27,500 bases of DNA from Chromera velia (taxonomy: Eukaryota; Sar; Chromeraceae): NCBI GenBank assembly GCA_018398765.1, contig JAHBMJ010001126.1, positions 1 through 27,500 on the forward strand, written 5' to 3'. Position 1 is the first letter of the stretch. Each line of letters opens with the position of its first letter. The notes under the pieces are model-generated. The model was not told the DNA's origin and did no database searches. It saw only the letters and a list, made by a program, of their open reading frames with translations. A program made the position numbers and the translations under genes. Positions 1 through 8,536 of the stretch are shown piece by piece.

Positions 1-360
1 GATTGGCTTCTTTGCTTTTTCTTGGGTTTATGACATTCACTCTACTGGTTGCCCTGAGAGGGCAATTTCGATCTTCTATCACGAAGAGCATGGCCCGTCT
101 CCACGCAAAGGGGCCTACGAAGTTGCCCCAGTAAAGCTTCCATTGAATCCCTTCCGTGCGTGCGCTCTAACATTGTCAAGCTCTAGATGAGGAGCTAGAA
201 AGGCTTTCTGGATGAGGGGGCCAGCTTTGGGTGGCCAGAAGGTGAGCCACTTTATGAATTTTTGCATATCTGTGCTGCAGGTCAGACTGAGCCTTTCTTG
301 GAGGACCGTTTGTCGGTGCTTGGATTTCATAAGAAAGCATTACGGCTAGTAATCTCAGGT
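1..360 (-). other. Unresolved coding-like segments at window edge
   Basis: Two overlapping minus-strand frames look more protein-like than chance. One runs from about 330 to 115 and includes WLTFWPPKAGPL and APHLELDNVRAHARKG. It stops just where a second frame (about 145 to 1) reads WKLYWGNFVGPFAWRRAM and then VIEDRNCPLRATSRVNV. The composition suggests a single protein split by a frameshift near 145, running off the left edge. I do not recognise the family; a transposon-derived pseudogene is possible. Seen: the two frames. Inferred: that they belong together. Confidence 0.2.
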
Positions 361-663
361 GATCTGAAGTTGTGGGAGTGAGGCGCAGCTCTTGTTTGCA
401 TGAAAATTTGGAGGTAGGACTCCTGGGTGGACTAAGACCCAGTGGCCAGTGCCGGGCCTCACCCAGAAAAAAGAAGAACGCTATGATGGCCGGTCGTGGG
501 CAAGGCCCTCTGGCTAGAGGCTATGGATCGATTAAGCTTTCAAAAGCTAAGCATTTACCTCTTGTACGGTCATAGTGCTCAACATTTGTTTGGTTGAACT
601 GCTTTCTGTGGGTGTCAAATCGGCAGATCTGTTTGCGGACATTCATTCTTACCTTTCATCATT
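361..663. other. Intergenic, nothing recognised
   Basis: No supported gene, RNA or structured repeat. Short open frames here have no recognisable motif. Confidence 0.4.
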
Positions 664-666
664 AGG

Positions 667-1243
667 GTGATTGGAGAGATGGATAGTAAGGAGGATATGG
701 CAAAGGCAGAAAGAAGTAAAGAGCAATAATAGGATAGAGAAGTATTAAGGCATGGCAGACTCCTGAGCTAGCAAGGCGGGGACCTCGGCCTGCAGGGCCG
801 CGGAAAGAACGTACCAATAATAGGCATGCGAGGGGCCCAGAAAAGCGTAAGTCTAGGCCGAATTACGGATTGTATAATTCGGAATTACGGATTGTGTAAT
901 CTGAGAGCCTAGGCCGAATTACAGATTGTGTAATTCAGAATTACGGATTGTATAATCTAGGAGTTTAGGCCGAATTATACATTGTGTAATTTGGAATTAT
1001 GGATTCTGTAATCTGAGAGTGGAGCGTGTTGTGTTGTAGTAGGAGACGTGGAGATGGGGTGATTGGAGAGATGGATAGTAAGGAGGATATGGTGAAGGCA
1101 GAAAGAAGTAAGGAGCAATAATAGGATAGGGAAGTATTAAGGCATGGCAGACTCCTGAGCTAGCAAGGCGGGGGCCTCGGCCTGCAGGGCCGCGGAAAGA
1201 ACGTACCAATAATAGGCATGCAAGGGGCCCGGAAAAGCGCGAG
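667..1243 (+). repeat. 392-bp-offset direct duplication
   Basis: A segment of about 190 bp beginning GTGATTGGAGAGATGG at 667 recurs at 1059 and continues through the first hairpin units in both copies. The two copies include a GC-rich core (ggcctgcagggccgcgg) and a shared lead-in to the 56-bp hairpin units. By eye the unique parts differ at nine positions, all transitions. The offset equals seven 56-bp units exactly; whether that is coincidence is unclear. Confidence 0.85.
851..1020 (+). repeat. Tandem 56-bp hairpin units, block 1 (3 units)
   Basis: Three units start with GGCC at 856, 912 and 968. Each unit holds two inverted repeats. The first is CCGAATTAC, loop GGATTGT, GTAATTCGG (9-bp stem, 7-base loop in the best copy); the second is ATTAC, loop, GTAAT. 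Changes between units are mainly transitions, often at CpG. Block 1 ends at the second copy of the larger duplication. Confidence 0.85.
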
Positions 1244-1640
1244 TCTAGGCCGAATTACGGATTATATAATTTAAAATTACGGATTGTGTAATTTAAGAGC
1301 CTAGGCCGAATTACAGATTGTGTAATTCGGAATTACGGATTGTGTAATCTGGGAGTTTAGGCCAAATTATGGATTATATAATTTGGAATTACGGATTCTG
1401 TAATTTGGGAGTGGAGGCCAAATTACAGATTCTATAATTCGGAATTACGGATTGTGTAATCTGGGAGTCTGGGCCGAATTACAGATTGTGTAATTCAAAA
1501 TTACGGATTATGTAATCTGGGAGTCTAGGCCGAATTACAAATTGTGTAATTCGGAATTACGGATTCTGTAATCTGGGAGTGGAGGCCGAATTACAGATTG
1601 TGTAATTCGGAATTATGGATTGTATAATCTGGGAGTCACA
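1243..1640 (+). repeat. Tandem 56-bp hairpin units, block 2 (7 units)
   Basis: Seven units have GGCC at 1248, 1304, 1360, 1416, 1472, 1528 and 1584, an exact period of 56. The hairpin pair is the same as in block 1. Some units change the first stem to CCAAATTA or the loop to GGATTCT. No open reading frame crosses the block in a conserved way, so the conserved feature is DNA or RNA secondary structure rather than protein. Confidence 0.88.
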
Positions 1641-2014
1641 CAGTAGAAGGCTCTTAGATTCGGGGACGTTTGGACATAAAGCAAGGAAGAACACAAAGGA
1701 GACCGGAGTTTGTATAGAGATTGTGTTCTGTCATACTTCCAAGGCACCGATTGGCCTAAGAAGTTACAGAATCGTTGAAGGACTTGTGCGCAAGACTAAC
1801 TGGATTCTGTTGCATATAAAAGAGTAAAATAGAATATTTCTTTCCTGTTTGATTACTAGTAGTCAGTTCTAAGCTAGATTGGGAAGCTAGATAAGCTAAG
1901 AGGCTGATGATTGAGTTTAAGTAAGATTACAGATTTTGTAATCACAAATTACAGAATTTGCATAACTGCACAATTACGAGTGGATGACGTAGTCTCATAA
2001 CTGTACAACTAAAC
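1641..2014 (+). promoter_or_regulatory. Spacer with TATA-like box before retroelement remnant
   Basis: A perfect TATAAAAG lies at 1815-1822. Two further ATTACAGA...TGTAAT inverted motifs at about 1924-1958 resemble half units of the upstream hairpin array. The spacer runs straight into truncated retroelement coding sequence. It could be part of an LTR or leader, but no matching 3' LTR copy was found, so a promoter role is only a suggestion. Confidence 0.25.
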
Positions 2015-2062
2015 ATGACATTCAGTCTTGGACCTGGTTGCCGCCTTCAACTAGCTCAAAGT

Positions 2063-2690
2063 TTTTACAGAGCATATATCCAAAATTACGCCACCATCGC
2101 CAAGCCGCTCTATGAGCTGACAAAGAAGAATAAGAACGCTGTCTTCAAATGGGAGGAAGCACACCAACAAGCGTTCGAACGACTTAAGCTCTGTTCGGTA
2201 CTTGTAGTTGGACACCCTCAATGGGATCGTCCCTTCATTCTCAAATGCGACGTAAGCAACGAGGCCCTCAGCGCTATCCTGGCACAACAAGGCGACAACA
2301 ACAAAGAATACGTCATCAGCTATGCGTCGAAAAGAGTGACGTCTCCAGAAGCAGCTTACCACATCTCTGAGAGGGAGCTTCTTGCCGTGTGCTTCAGGTG
2401 CGAGAAGTTCTGACAGTGGTTGTACGGGACCGAGTTCCTTGTCTATTCCGACCACACCGCTCTACAATATATGATGAAAAGAAAGACCACGAGTCCACGT
2501 CTATTCAGATTGACGCTGCAACTCTCTGGATACATATTCAAAATCATTGAAAAATTTCACAGGAAAGGAAAATCTCACACAGATGCAGATGCTCTAACCA
2601 GAGGTTGTTTCATTAACGACCAGCACCCTCCACAACCACCCGACTCAGATACGGAGTCAGAAGACTTAGTCATAGTAGCAGCAAATGGGA
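2063..2690 (+). pseudogene. RT connection and RNase H domain of the Gypsy remnant
   Basis: RNase H degrades the RNA of RNA/DNA hybrids during reverse transcription. The stretch keeps the four acidic positions typical of Gypsy RNase H: CDVS, SERELLA, SDHTALQ and the terminal DADALTR. A TGA at 2411-2413 interrupts the KF-x-QWLYG motif where related elements usually carry arginine, compatible with CGA to TGA. The reading frame is otherwise continuous to 2728. Confidence 0.88.
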
Positions 2691-3016
2691 CAGAGGCAAC
2701 AGGGAAGCAAAAACGAGGACGACCATGAAAAGAAGACCAGAACAGAAAGGAATCCGAAGAATCAAAAGAAGAGACAACAGAGAAACGAAAGAGAGGGCGA
2801 CCATAGAAAAAAGATCAGAAAAAGAAAGAATCAGACGTTCTTCATCAGTTCCTTATACCCCTTATCACTTCTATTTACACACCTGAAGAAGTGAGAACCC
2901 ACCAGCAGGAAGACAGCGAGCTCAACAAAACCTACAACTACTTGAAGACAGGGAAGCTCCCTTCCGACTTAAGCTATAAGGAACGTTTCCGATTAGTTGC
3001 ATAGACACCTCTCTAC

Positions 3017-3745
3017 ATGCTGCATAACAACATCATCTTTCGAATACTGTTGCCCACAAATGGACACGAAAAAGGCATGCGCTTTCTTCTCGTAGTCCTA
3101 AAAAGCATACAAGAAAGCATCTTCAAGGATGCGCACACTCACCTCCTGCTGGGATATCACCAAGGGCTGCACCGCCTTATGCATTCCCTTTCGGCCTACT
3201 ATTGGTGGAGTTCCATGTACTCCGACGTCTACAAGTTTGTAAGGACCTGCAGAGAGTGCCAAAAGAGGAAGAGAGGAAGGGACGTACATCAATATAAACC
3301 CCAGCCTCTCATACATGCGCCTCTAGAATCTTGGTAAGCCGACGTGATAGGTCCCCTCACTAAAACGGACTCAGGAAACCAGTACATCCTCATCCTCCTC
3401 GACATTGCCTCCAGATGGATCGAGGTTATCCCCATGAAAGACCAGAAGGCCACTACGATCGCGCAATGCATCGTTAAGAACCTACCTACAAAGTTTGGCT
3501 ACCCTATCCGTCTCCAAACGGACAGAGGAGCAAACCAGAGCAAACTTCTTCGAGCCTATCATTCACAGCATCTCCAAGCTTGTAGGTATAAAGAGAGTCG
3601 TAAGCACGGCCTTCAGTTCGGAGATACAAGGAAAAACTGAGAAGGTGAACGCAGACGTGAAGAACTGCCTCTCTAACTATGTGTGCACGAACGAGACAGA
3701 CTGGGACGAGTATACTTGCTTCTGTGCTCACTCTCACAACACCAC
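3017..3745 (+). pseudogene. Integrase zinc-binding and catalytic core, frameshifted
   Basis: Integrase joins the element's DNA to the host chromosome. The HHCC zinc region is visible (HLLLGYHQG... and CRECQKRKRG, about 3140-3280). The catalytic D-D-E residues can be placed: D in ADVIGPL just after the TAA at 3335, D in TDRGAN near 3520, and E in GKTEKVNADV near 3640. The downstream part (FFEPIIHSISKLVGIKRV...) is one frame over, so an indel lies near 3525-3545. The frame then runs into the MITE-like insertion. Confidence 0.88.
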
Positions 3746-3943
3746 TGCGCTGCACGTACTCATCAACCATTGGTTCATGTTTTGGTCATGAGCTGCCAAA
3801 AATTCATTTATAGGCAAAAAGTCTTCATTTGAGGGGCGAAAACCTCCCTAAAACCATGCTAAAACCCCCTTTAAAAACCATAAAATTCACTTTTCAAAGA
3901 GGCTCTGCCAAAAATTCAGGAGTACGTGCAGCATGAACACCAC
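3738..3943. mobile_element. MITE-like insertion in integrase (190 bp, 8-bp TSD)
   Basis: The host octamer aacaccac stands at 3738-3745 and again at 3936-3943, flanking a 190-bp insert (3746-3935). Removing the insert and one octamer rejoins the integrase motif in the same frame (NTT then YQTSIGQTPFEVLFG). The insert has 13-bp perfect terminal inverted repeats, gctgcacgtactc at 3749-3761 and its complement at 3920-3932, three bases inside each end. It also has a 14-base subterminal direct repeat, ctgccaaaaattca. It has no coding capacity. An 8-bp duplication fits hAT- or P-type transposases. The three unmatched end bases are atypical, so the superfamily is uncertain. Confidence 0.82.
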
Positions 3944-4409
3944 CTACCAGACCTCGATAGGACAAACGCCTTTCGAAGTGCTCTTCGGCAGACTTGCTAA
4001 CCACCCCACCCGTCTCTTCACCGACTTTCTAGAAGATAAAGGCGTTTTACTCAAGGACTACGCCGATCTCCTCATAAAGATGAGGGAGGAAGGAGAACAA
4101 CATCGCTTCCTTCATCAAGAAGCTGCAGAAAACAGAATGCAAAGAAAATTCAAAAAGGATCTACGGAAGATTCGAGAGTTCTCAAAAGGCGATTATGTCT
4201 GGGTTCAGCAGGGATCCAAAAGGGAGAGACGCCTCAGCAAAGGCCTCGGTGCACAATACGACAGCCCGTTCATCGTCATAGATATTAAGTTGTCGGGCGC
4301 TCTCTCTGTTTGGAAACCAGAGGGGCAGAACACCACCACCGTCTTAAAGAGACGATGCAAGCCTTTTTTTTCATGCAACTCCAAGGAAAGTGATCAGATG
4401 GAGGAGTAG
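3936..4409 (+). pseudogene. Integrase C-terminal part of the Gypsy remnant
   Basis: This continues the integrase in the frame used just before the insertion: YQTSIGQTPFEVLFGR is the conserved end of the catalytic core. A helical stretch rich in charged residues follows, then the barrel-like GDYVWVQ...KGLGAQYDSPFIVIDI that precedes chromodomains in chromoviruses. It ends at a TAG at 4407-4409, with the same frame continuing as an acidic and then basic linker. Confidence 0.88.
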
Positions 4410-4568
4410 CATAGTGAGGCGGTGGATGAGACCGACCCGATCGAAGAGGTACTCGACGTTAACATAGACGACGATGGTAAAGAGATCGATGGAAAGGAGG
4501 ACAACACAAACAACATCGTCAGAGGGCGTAAGAGACGAACAAGAAGATCCGCAAGCACACCTGCATAG

Positions 4569-4811
4569 AAGAAACAGAAAGAACGAGAGTTAGATGAAGA
4601 GACGGACTTTGATGAGCAGAGGGAATACGTTGTCAAGAAAGTGTGTGACCAACGTACTCGATGGGGACAAGTTGAATATCTCCTCAAGTACAAGGGGTAC
4701 GACAACCTCTACTGGGAATCCAAGAAGAACATTGACTGCGCTGAGCTAGTAGCAGACTTTCTCAAAAGAAAAGGAGCCACCGCCGTTCAGCCCCGCAGGA
4801 GACGGCGATAG
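4569..4811 (+). pseudogene. Chromodomain at the integrase C terminus
   Basis: After a TAG at 4566-4568 the same frame reads EYVVKKVCDQR, then VEYLLKYKGYDNLYWES, then IDCAELVADFLKRKG, and ends in an arginine cluster and TAG at 4809. This is the chromodomain pattern of chromoviral integrases: an aromatic at the start, YLLKYKGY, W-E, then the C-terminal helix. Such domains guide insertion to histone-marked chromatin. The aromatic cage positions appear kept (Y near the start, Y in KYKGY, W of WES). Confidence 0.85.
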
Positions 4812-5001
4812 AAACGGAAGAATAAATGGATAAGGATAAGATTCCTGAAATGATGCCTTCTGCCAATCAAGCAGAGAATGAAGAGTGGTTCTTTTGATTT
4901 GCTTCCAACTAACCTGTCACAGTCCTTCTCTCCCCTCTCGGAAAGTCCTTCCTATGGTACAAGCATCAGAAGGACGGCGTGATTTGTAGGGTAAAGAGAA
5001 T

Positions 5002-5020
5002 AAAAAAGGGGCATTGTGAC
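5002..5020 (+). other. Candidate polypurine tract and 3' LTR start
   Basis: The tract aaaaaagggg at 5002-5011 is followed after three or four bases by TGTGACC, the arrangement expected for a polypurine primer next to an LTR beginning with TG. No second LTR copy was found in the window and the 3' end of any LTR is not defined. Confidence 0.35.
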
Positions 5021-5179
5021 CTTCTATATGCACTCATTTGAAAAGTTAACTAAATAAAGACAACGGAGCAGGGAAACGCCAGGAGAATACATGCACCGGA
5101 AGCAAACTCACGGGGAAAGGTTACTAAAATCTCTGAATCTTTCCTTTAAAAGCGATCTTGTGCAGAGATGCATCATGCG

Positions 5180-5192
5180 ACACACATACACA

Positions 5193-5230
<38 letters not shown>

Positions 5231-5247
5231 TACATACACACATACAT

Positions 5248-5286
<39 letters not shown>

Positions 5287-5288
5287 AA
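5180..5288. repeat. Compound (CA)n-(GA)n microsatellite
   Basis: CA-rich repeats with ACAT interruptions run to about 5255, followed by GA repeats. Open frames through it (THTHTH, VCVCVC, SLSLSL) are artefacts of the repeat. Confidence 0.95.
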
Positions 5289-5614
5289 AGAATGAGCAAG
5301 CGAACACATGAACACACACATAAATATTTACATATGCATGCATCATCTGCATGGCAACGCATGGATCTAAGCATGCATGAATACTTCCTTCTCTTCGGCC
5401 AGCATACAAATAAAAGGATGTTAACATACACGCTGACCAAGAGTCGAGCGAAGGCGGACCTCTGAGTAGAGCACCCGTGAGGGGATCTGGACGGCCCCGT
5501 TGCCATGCAGGGAGGACAGGAACCGTCACCTCGTTCCTTCCTCAGCCAAAATCCACCCCAGGGTGTGGATACGGCTGCCTAGACCCTGAGCGGTCATCTC
5601 GTTCACAAGTATAC
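5289..5614. other. Spacer, no gene recognised
   Basis: Mixed-composition DNA with TGCATGCATC and GCATGCATG motifs at about 5337 and 5371. No supported coding sequence. Confidence 0.4.
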
Positions 5615-6248
5615 ATCAAGTTGAAAGCCTGGCCGAAGATGAACATCTTTGAGAAGATGTCTGATATGTTGAAGAAGGCATTGACAGACTCCAAGTCATG
5701 TTAAGGCCCCAGCAGGCCGTAAACCTTCGACAAAACGTCGGAGCGGACGTTTACTGTGTCGATGAAGGCTGCGAGTTGTAGTTGACACAATCGCCAGCCG
5801 TGACGGTGCACTTAATGAAGTTTGGGTGGTCGTTCGAGTTTAGAAAGGTGTTGGAGATGGCAGTGATGATGAAAGCTTCAGAGACCTGCATGATGCACAG
5901 ATGAACAGACAATCAATGAATGAACCATTTATATCATTATGAATGATGTGCTTCAAGGGCATGGCAACAAATCAGAGCGGTAGCATAATCGGGAAGGGCG
6001 AGGCATTGAACGCTCGGCGCCTTCAGGTCCTGTCTGCCAGGGCAAAGGAGAGCACGATGCGAACCCATCCGATGCTCTTTTGTCAACCCCTTCTTCTTCA
6101 TAAAAGGCTTTATGTCAACACATTAGAACAAGGACGGCATCATAAAAGACAGAGAAACATACCTGAGAACGGACTGAAGGCTGGCCAGGGGGCCGGACTT
6201 CACAGTTAGTGTACCAGCTGTCTCTGAGTGAAAGTATCTTGCAGGTAC
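5615..6248 (-). pseudogene. Decayed multi-exon gene, family unknown
   Basis: Exon-like pieces follow one another on the minus strand. 6248-6163 is bounded by an acceptor (CTCAGTAG) and a donor (CAG|GTATGT) and reads RYFHSETAGTLTVKSGPL. About 6030-5945 reads AFNASPFPIMLPL, a stop, then FVAMPLKHIIHN. 5885-5615 follows an acceptor (CATCATGCAG) and reads SEAFIITAISNTFLNSNDHP and KCTVTAGDCVNY. It then needs a one-base frame change to continue as LAAFIDTVNVRSDVLSKVYG, meets a TAA, and resumes with VNAFFNISDIFSKMFIFGQ. The splice sites and hydrophobic patterning look real, and the stops and frameshift say it is dead. I do not recognise the family. Confidence 0.4.
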
Positions 6249-6597
6249 CTACTGAGACCAACATGACCGGGCAACATTACAGCGGCGAGACGTCTCGAAC
6301 ATAGGACACCTTTTTGGGGGATCTCTGTTGTTGAAAACCCATTCCTTCTTTTTATTTACTGATAAGAACCAGCGTGTCAGCCCCTCAACTACCCCCAATG
6401 ACCCTTATTCAAAGCACCTCATACTTGCAGACCAAAGTAAACCAAGACTCAGTGAAAACCGGTGAAGACCAAAGACAGAGAAAAGAAAAATAGAATGAGA
6501 ATGACACGCAGGAAGGTAAACCGGACATACAGAACTTCAAAGCGCCTCAATTCTCCCCCCAAAATTTAAACCCCTCTGGGAATCATCTCCGTGTTCA

Positions 6598-7008
6598 GTA
6601 ACCCCATCCAAACGACCATTCGAACTCCACAAGAGCTCTTCGGTGGTCGGCAGGTCCTCTCTCCCGGATACAAAGAGGGCAGTACTTCCTACCGCTATTA
6701 GGGTTCATGATCCCTCTTCTGTTCTGAGCAAATCGGGCTGTGAGGTAGTGAGGACGAGTCGGAATGCATCGGCAAAGCTCATCCTGGATCATGATCTTCA
6801 CATCGGGAATGATGCCTTCGACATAGAGCACTTCTCCTGCCTAACCACTAGGGAGGAACGTCGGATTGTCAATGAAAGCTTCTGCAGTGGATACAGTCTT
6901 GTTATAGGAGCGTGAGACTCCCCCAAAAGGCGCGTCCAGACCTCTGCTGGAAAGACTGAACACAGGCGAACCTATTCCGCAGGGAGATCCGCAAAGGGCC
7001 GCTTCAGG
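6598..7008 (-). pseudogene. Unknown coding-like ORF with one internal stop
   Basis: An open minus-strand frame from 7008 to 6598 is interrupted only by TAG at 6843-6841. Before the stop it reads GSPVFSLSSRGLDAPFGGV and STAEAFIDNPTFLPSG. After it, VLYVEGIIPDVKIMIQDELC and a CPLC...DHRRALVEFEW tail. A Cys-x2-Cys followed by His could be a small zinc site. It may be the upstream part of the decayed gene at 5615-6248 or the end of an unrelated one. No family recognised. Confidence 0.3.
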
Positions 7009-7583
7009 TTAAAGTATATGGTTCATAAGCGAACAGTCTCGGGTTTGAGTCTTGACTGCCTCCTTTTTTCATTCTTGCTAGAAATGGGAAAGGCTGGAAA
7101 GGGCAGTCCGTTATTCTTATTGAGACACGACGCAACTTCGATACGACACGATGTCTGGGAAGTATCATACCTGCAGCTGCAAATACGGGTTTGAACCCGC
7201 AAATACGGGTCTGAAAAGCAAAAGAAGAAATGTATAAAAAACTTTAAGTTGTTTTAAATGAAGGCTGAAATAAAAATTAGAAGGTACTCCGGATCATCAT
7301 TTAGATTTCAGATTCAGATGGATTCAGATTATCTTTGGACTCTAGCCTCAGACCTGAACTCTTGGAGACGGCTCTGACTACCAACACTGTCAATAGAAGT
7401 CAATCACTGACACCTGCCTTCTAGTTGACCACGATCTAGCCTCTGACGTCCTGTAGCATCACCAACCAAGCGAGTGGATCTTCTAGTCTGTTCCTCTTTG
7501 ACACGAAGTCGAACGAGGTCAACAGATTAAAATTATGTTTTTTAAATAACTTTAATATGAAAAGATAATGTGTGCAAAGAAAA
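7009..7583. other. AT-rich spacer, no gene
   Basis: It contains a short direct repeat, gcaaatacgggt, around 7174-7213, and repeated GATTCAGAT words near 7300-7330. No coding sequence recognised. Confidence 0.45.
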
Positions 7584-7656
7584 GCAATAAATGGTTTAGT
7601 GGTATGATGATTGACTACAGAGCAAGAGGTCGGAGGTTTAATTCTAAGGAAGGTCA
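7584..7656 (+). other. Degenerate tRNA-like pol III promoter (SINE head or tRNA relic)
   Basis: TGGTTTAGTGG at 7592-7602 matches the A-box consensus TRGYNNARNGG. GGTTTAATTCT at 7635-7645 resembles the B box GGTTCRANYCC with two mismatches. The 32-base gap is normal for a tRNA. The T-arm stem does not pair, so this is not a working tRNA. Because repetitive DNA follows directly, a tRNA-derived SINE head is a reasonable alternative to a dead tRNA gene. Confidence 0.4.
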
Positions 7657-7690
7657 CTTTCAAGACAGGAACTCACAAGAACCAGAAAAC

Positions 7691-7865
7691 ATAACGCAAA
7701 TCAAGAAAAAGCCATAGAAATCAGGAAACATCACACAAATCAAGAAAAAGCCACAGAAATAAAAAAATATCATACAAATCAAGAAAAAGCCACAGAAATA
7801 AGAAAACACCTGGTCCACACAAATCAAGAAAAAGCCACAGAAATCAGAGAACCATAGAAATTAGA
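7691..7865 (+). repeat. Imperfect 39-bp tandem repeats
   Basis: The core AAATCAAGAAAAAGCCAYAG starts at 7698, 7737, 7776 and 7821, with spacings of 39, 39 and 45. Units then decay into shorter CACAGAAAT-type fragments up to about 7920. No coding potential. Confidence 0.85.
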
Positions 7866-8536
7866 GAAATGAAACCGCCGAGATTAAAAGAGCACCACAG
7901 AAATCAGGAATCGAATGCAGACCGCGCGATACACAGAAATCGATTTTGCACCATAAAAATCAAACTCAAATTCACACTGCGCTTTCTAACGCGCAGCCGA
8001 TTCCGCGCGGCGAGCCTCACCCGATTTTGATCGCGCGTTCCACATAAATCCGAGTCTAAAAATATCTGATTTTGAGATTTTACAAATCTAAAAATCTGAA
8101 TAGCCGAATAGTTGGAATCGTCGGATGAAGAGATCGGACCAAAAATGAACCCCCGGAACTGTAAATCATTGACTCAAAGCGAACCAAGCCTTTGCGAGCA
8201 TCCTTTGAGCGCCTTTCGACCTGAACTTGACCGCGAAGTTCGGCGCGAACCTTGAATTAAACGAGCCTTCCAACCTACATTCACTCATATAATTACTGTC
8301 TTACCCGATTGACTAGGAGTCTAGATCACGCCAACCTCAAACCTTACTCTATCACGCTAGGAACTTAGAAGGAATCTATTCTAATCTCTAATACAGAGAC
8401 GAGTAGACCTTCACAAATATATACATTTTTTTTTTACAAGTTGCATGCATAGTTCCTAGCATAGTTCACTCCGTTTTTAACTTTTCATACAGATACACAG
8501 TCTGAATCAGGCTGCCATTCACCAGTCATTCTGCAG
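7866..8536. other. Spacer downstream of the RCC1-like gene
   Basis: AT-rich DNA with isolated CGCGCGG words. It includes the 3' flank of the minus-strand gene ending at 8537. No gene or defined terminator could be assigned. Confidence 0.4.

Larger units (their letters stand above)
2015..4811 (+). pseudogene. Ty3/Gypsy chromovirus pol, truncated and broken
   Basis: Remnant pol polyprotein of a Ty3/Gypsy LTR retrotransposon (reverse-transcribing element that integrates into chromatin). Domains in order: the end of reverse transcriptase (FYRAYIQNYATIAKPL from 2063); RNase H (CDVSNEAL, SERELLAVC, YSDHTALQYM, DADALTR, so the D-E-D-D residues are kept); a basic linker; integrase zinc region and core; C-terminal barrel; chromodomain. 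The gag, protease and most of RT are missing. In-frame stops lie at 2411, 2726, 2804, 3002, 3335, 4407 and 4566. A frameshift near 3525-3545 moves integrase from one frame to the next, and a 190-bp insertion at 3746 adds another stop. It is certainly non-functional. Detection is by family motifs, not by a search. Confidence 0.9.

Noticed and set aside
851..1640. CRISPR array
   Set aside because: The units are contiguous with no unique spacers, the hairpins differ between units, and the genome is eukaryotic.
2411..2413. UGA read as an amino acid in the retroelement
   Set aside because: UGA reassignment is known in chromerid plastids, but this is nuclear DNA. TAA and TAG stops and a frameshift also break the element, so simple decay explains it.
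5091..5529. THTHTH, VCVCVC and SLSLSL frames
   Set aside because: They arise from the (CA)n and (GA)n microsatellite. The same applies to frames at 15107-15512, 22437-22884 and 22875-23194.
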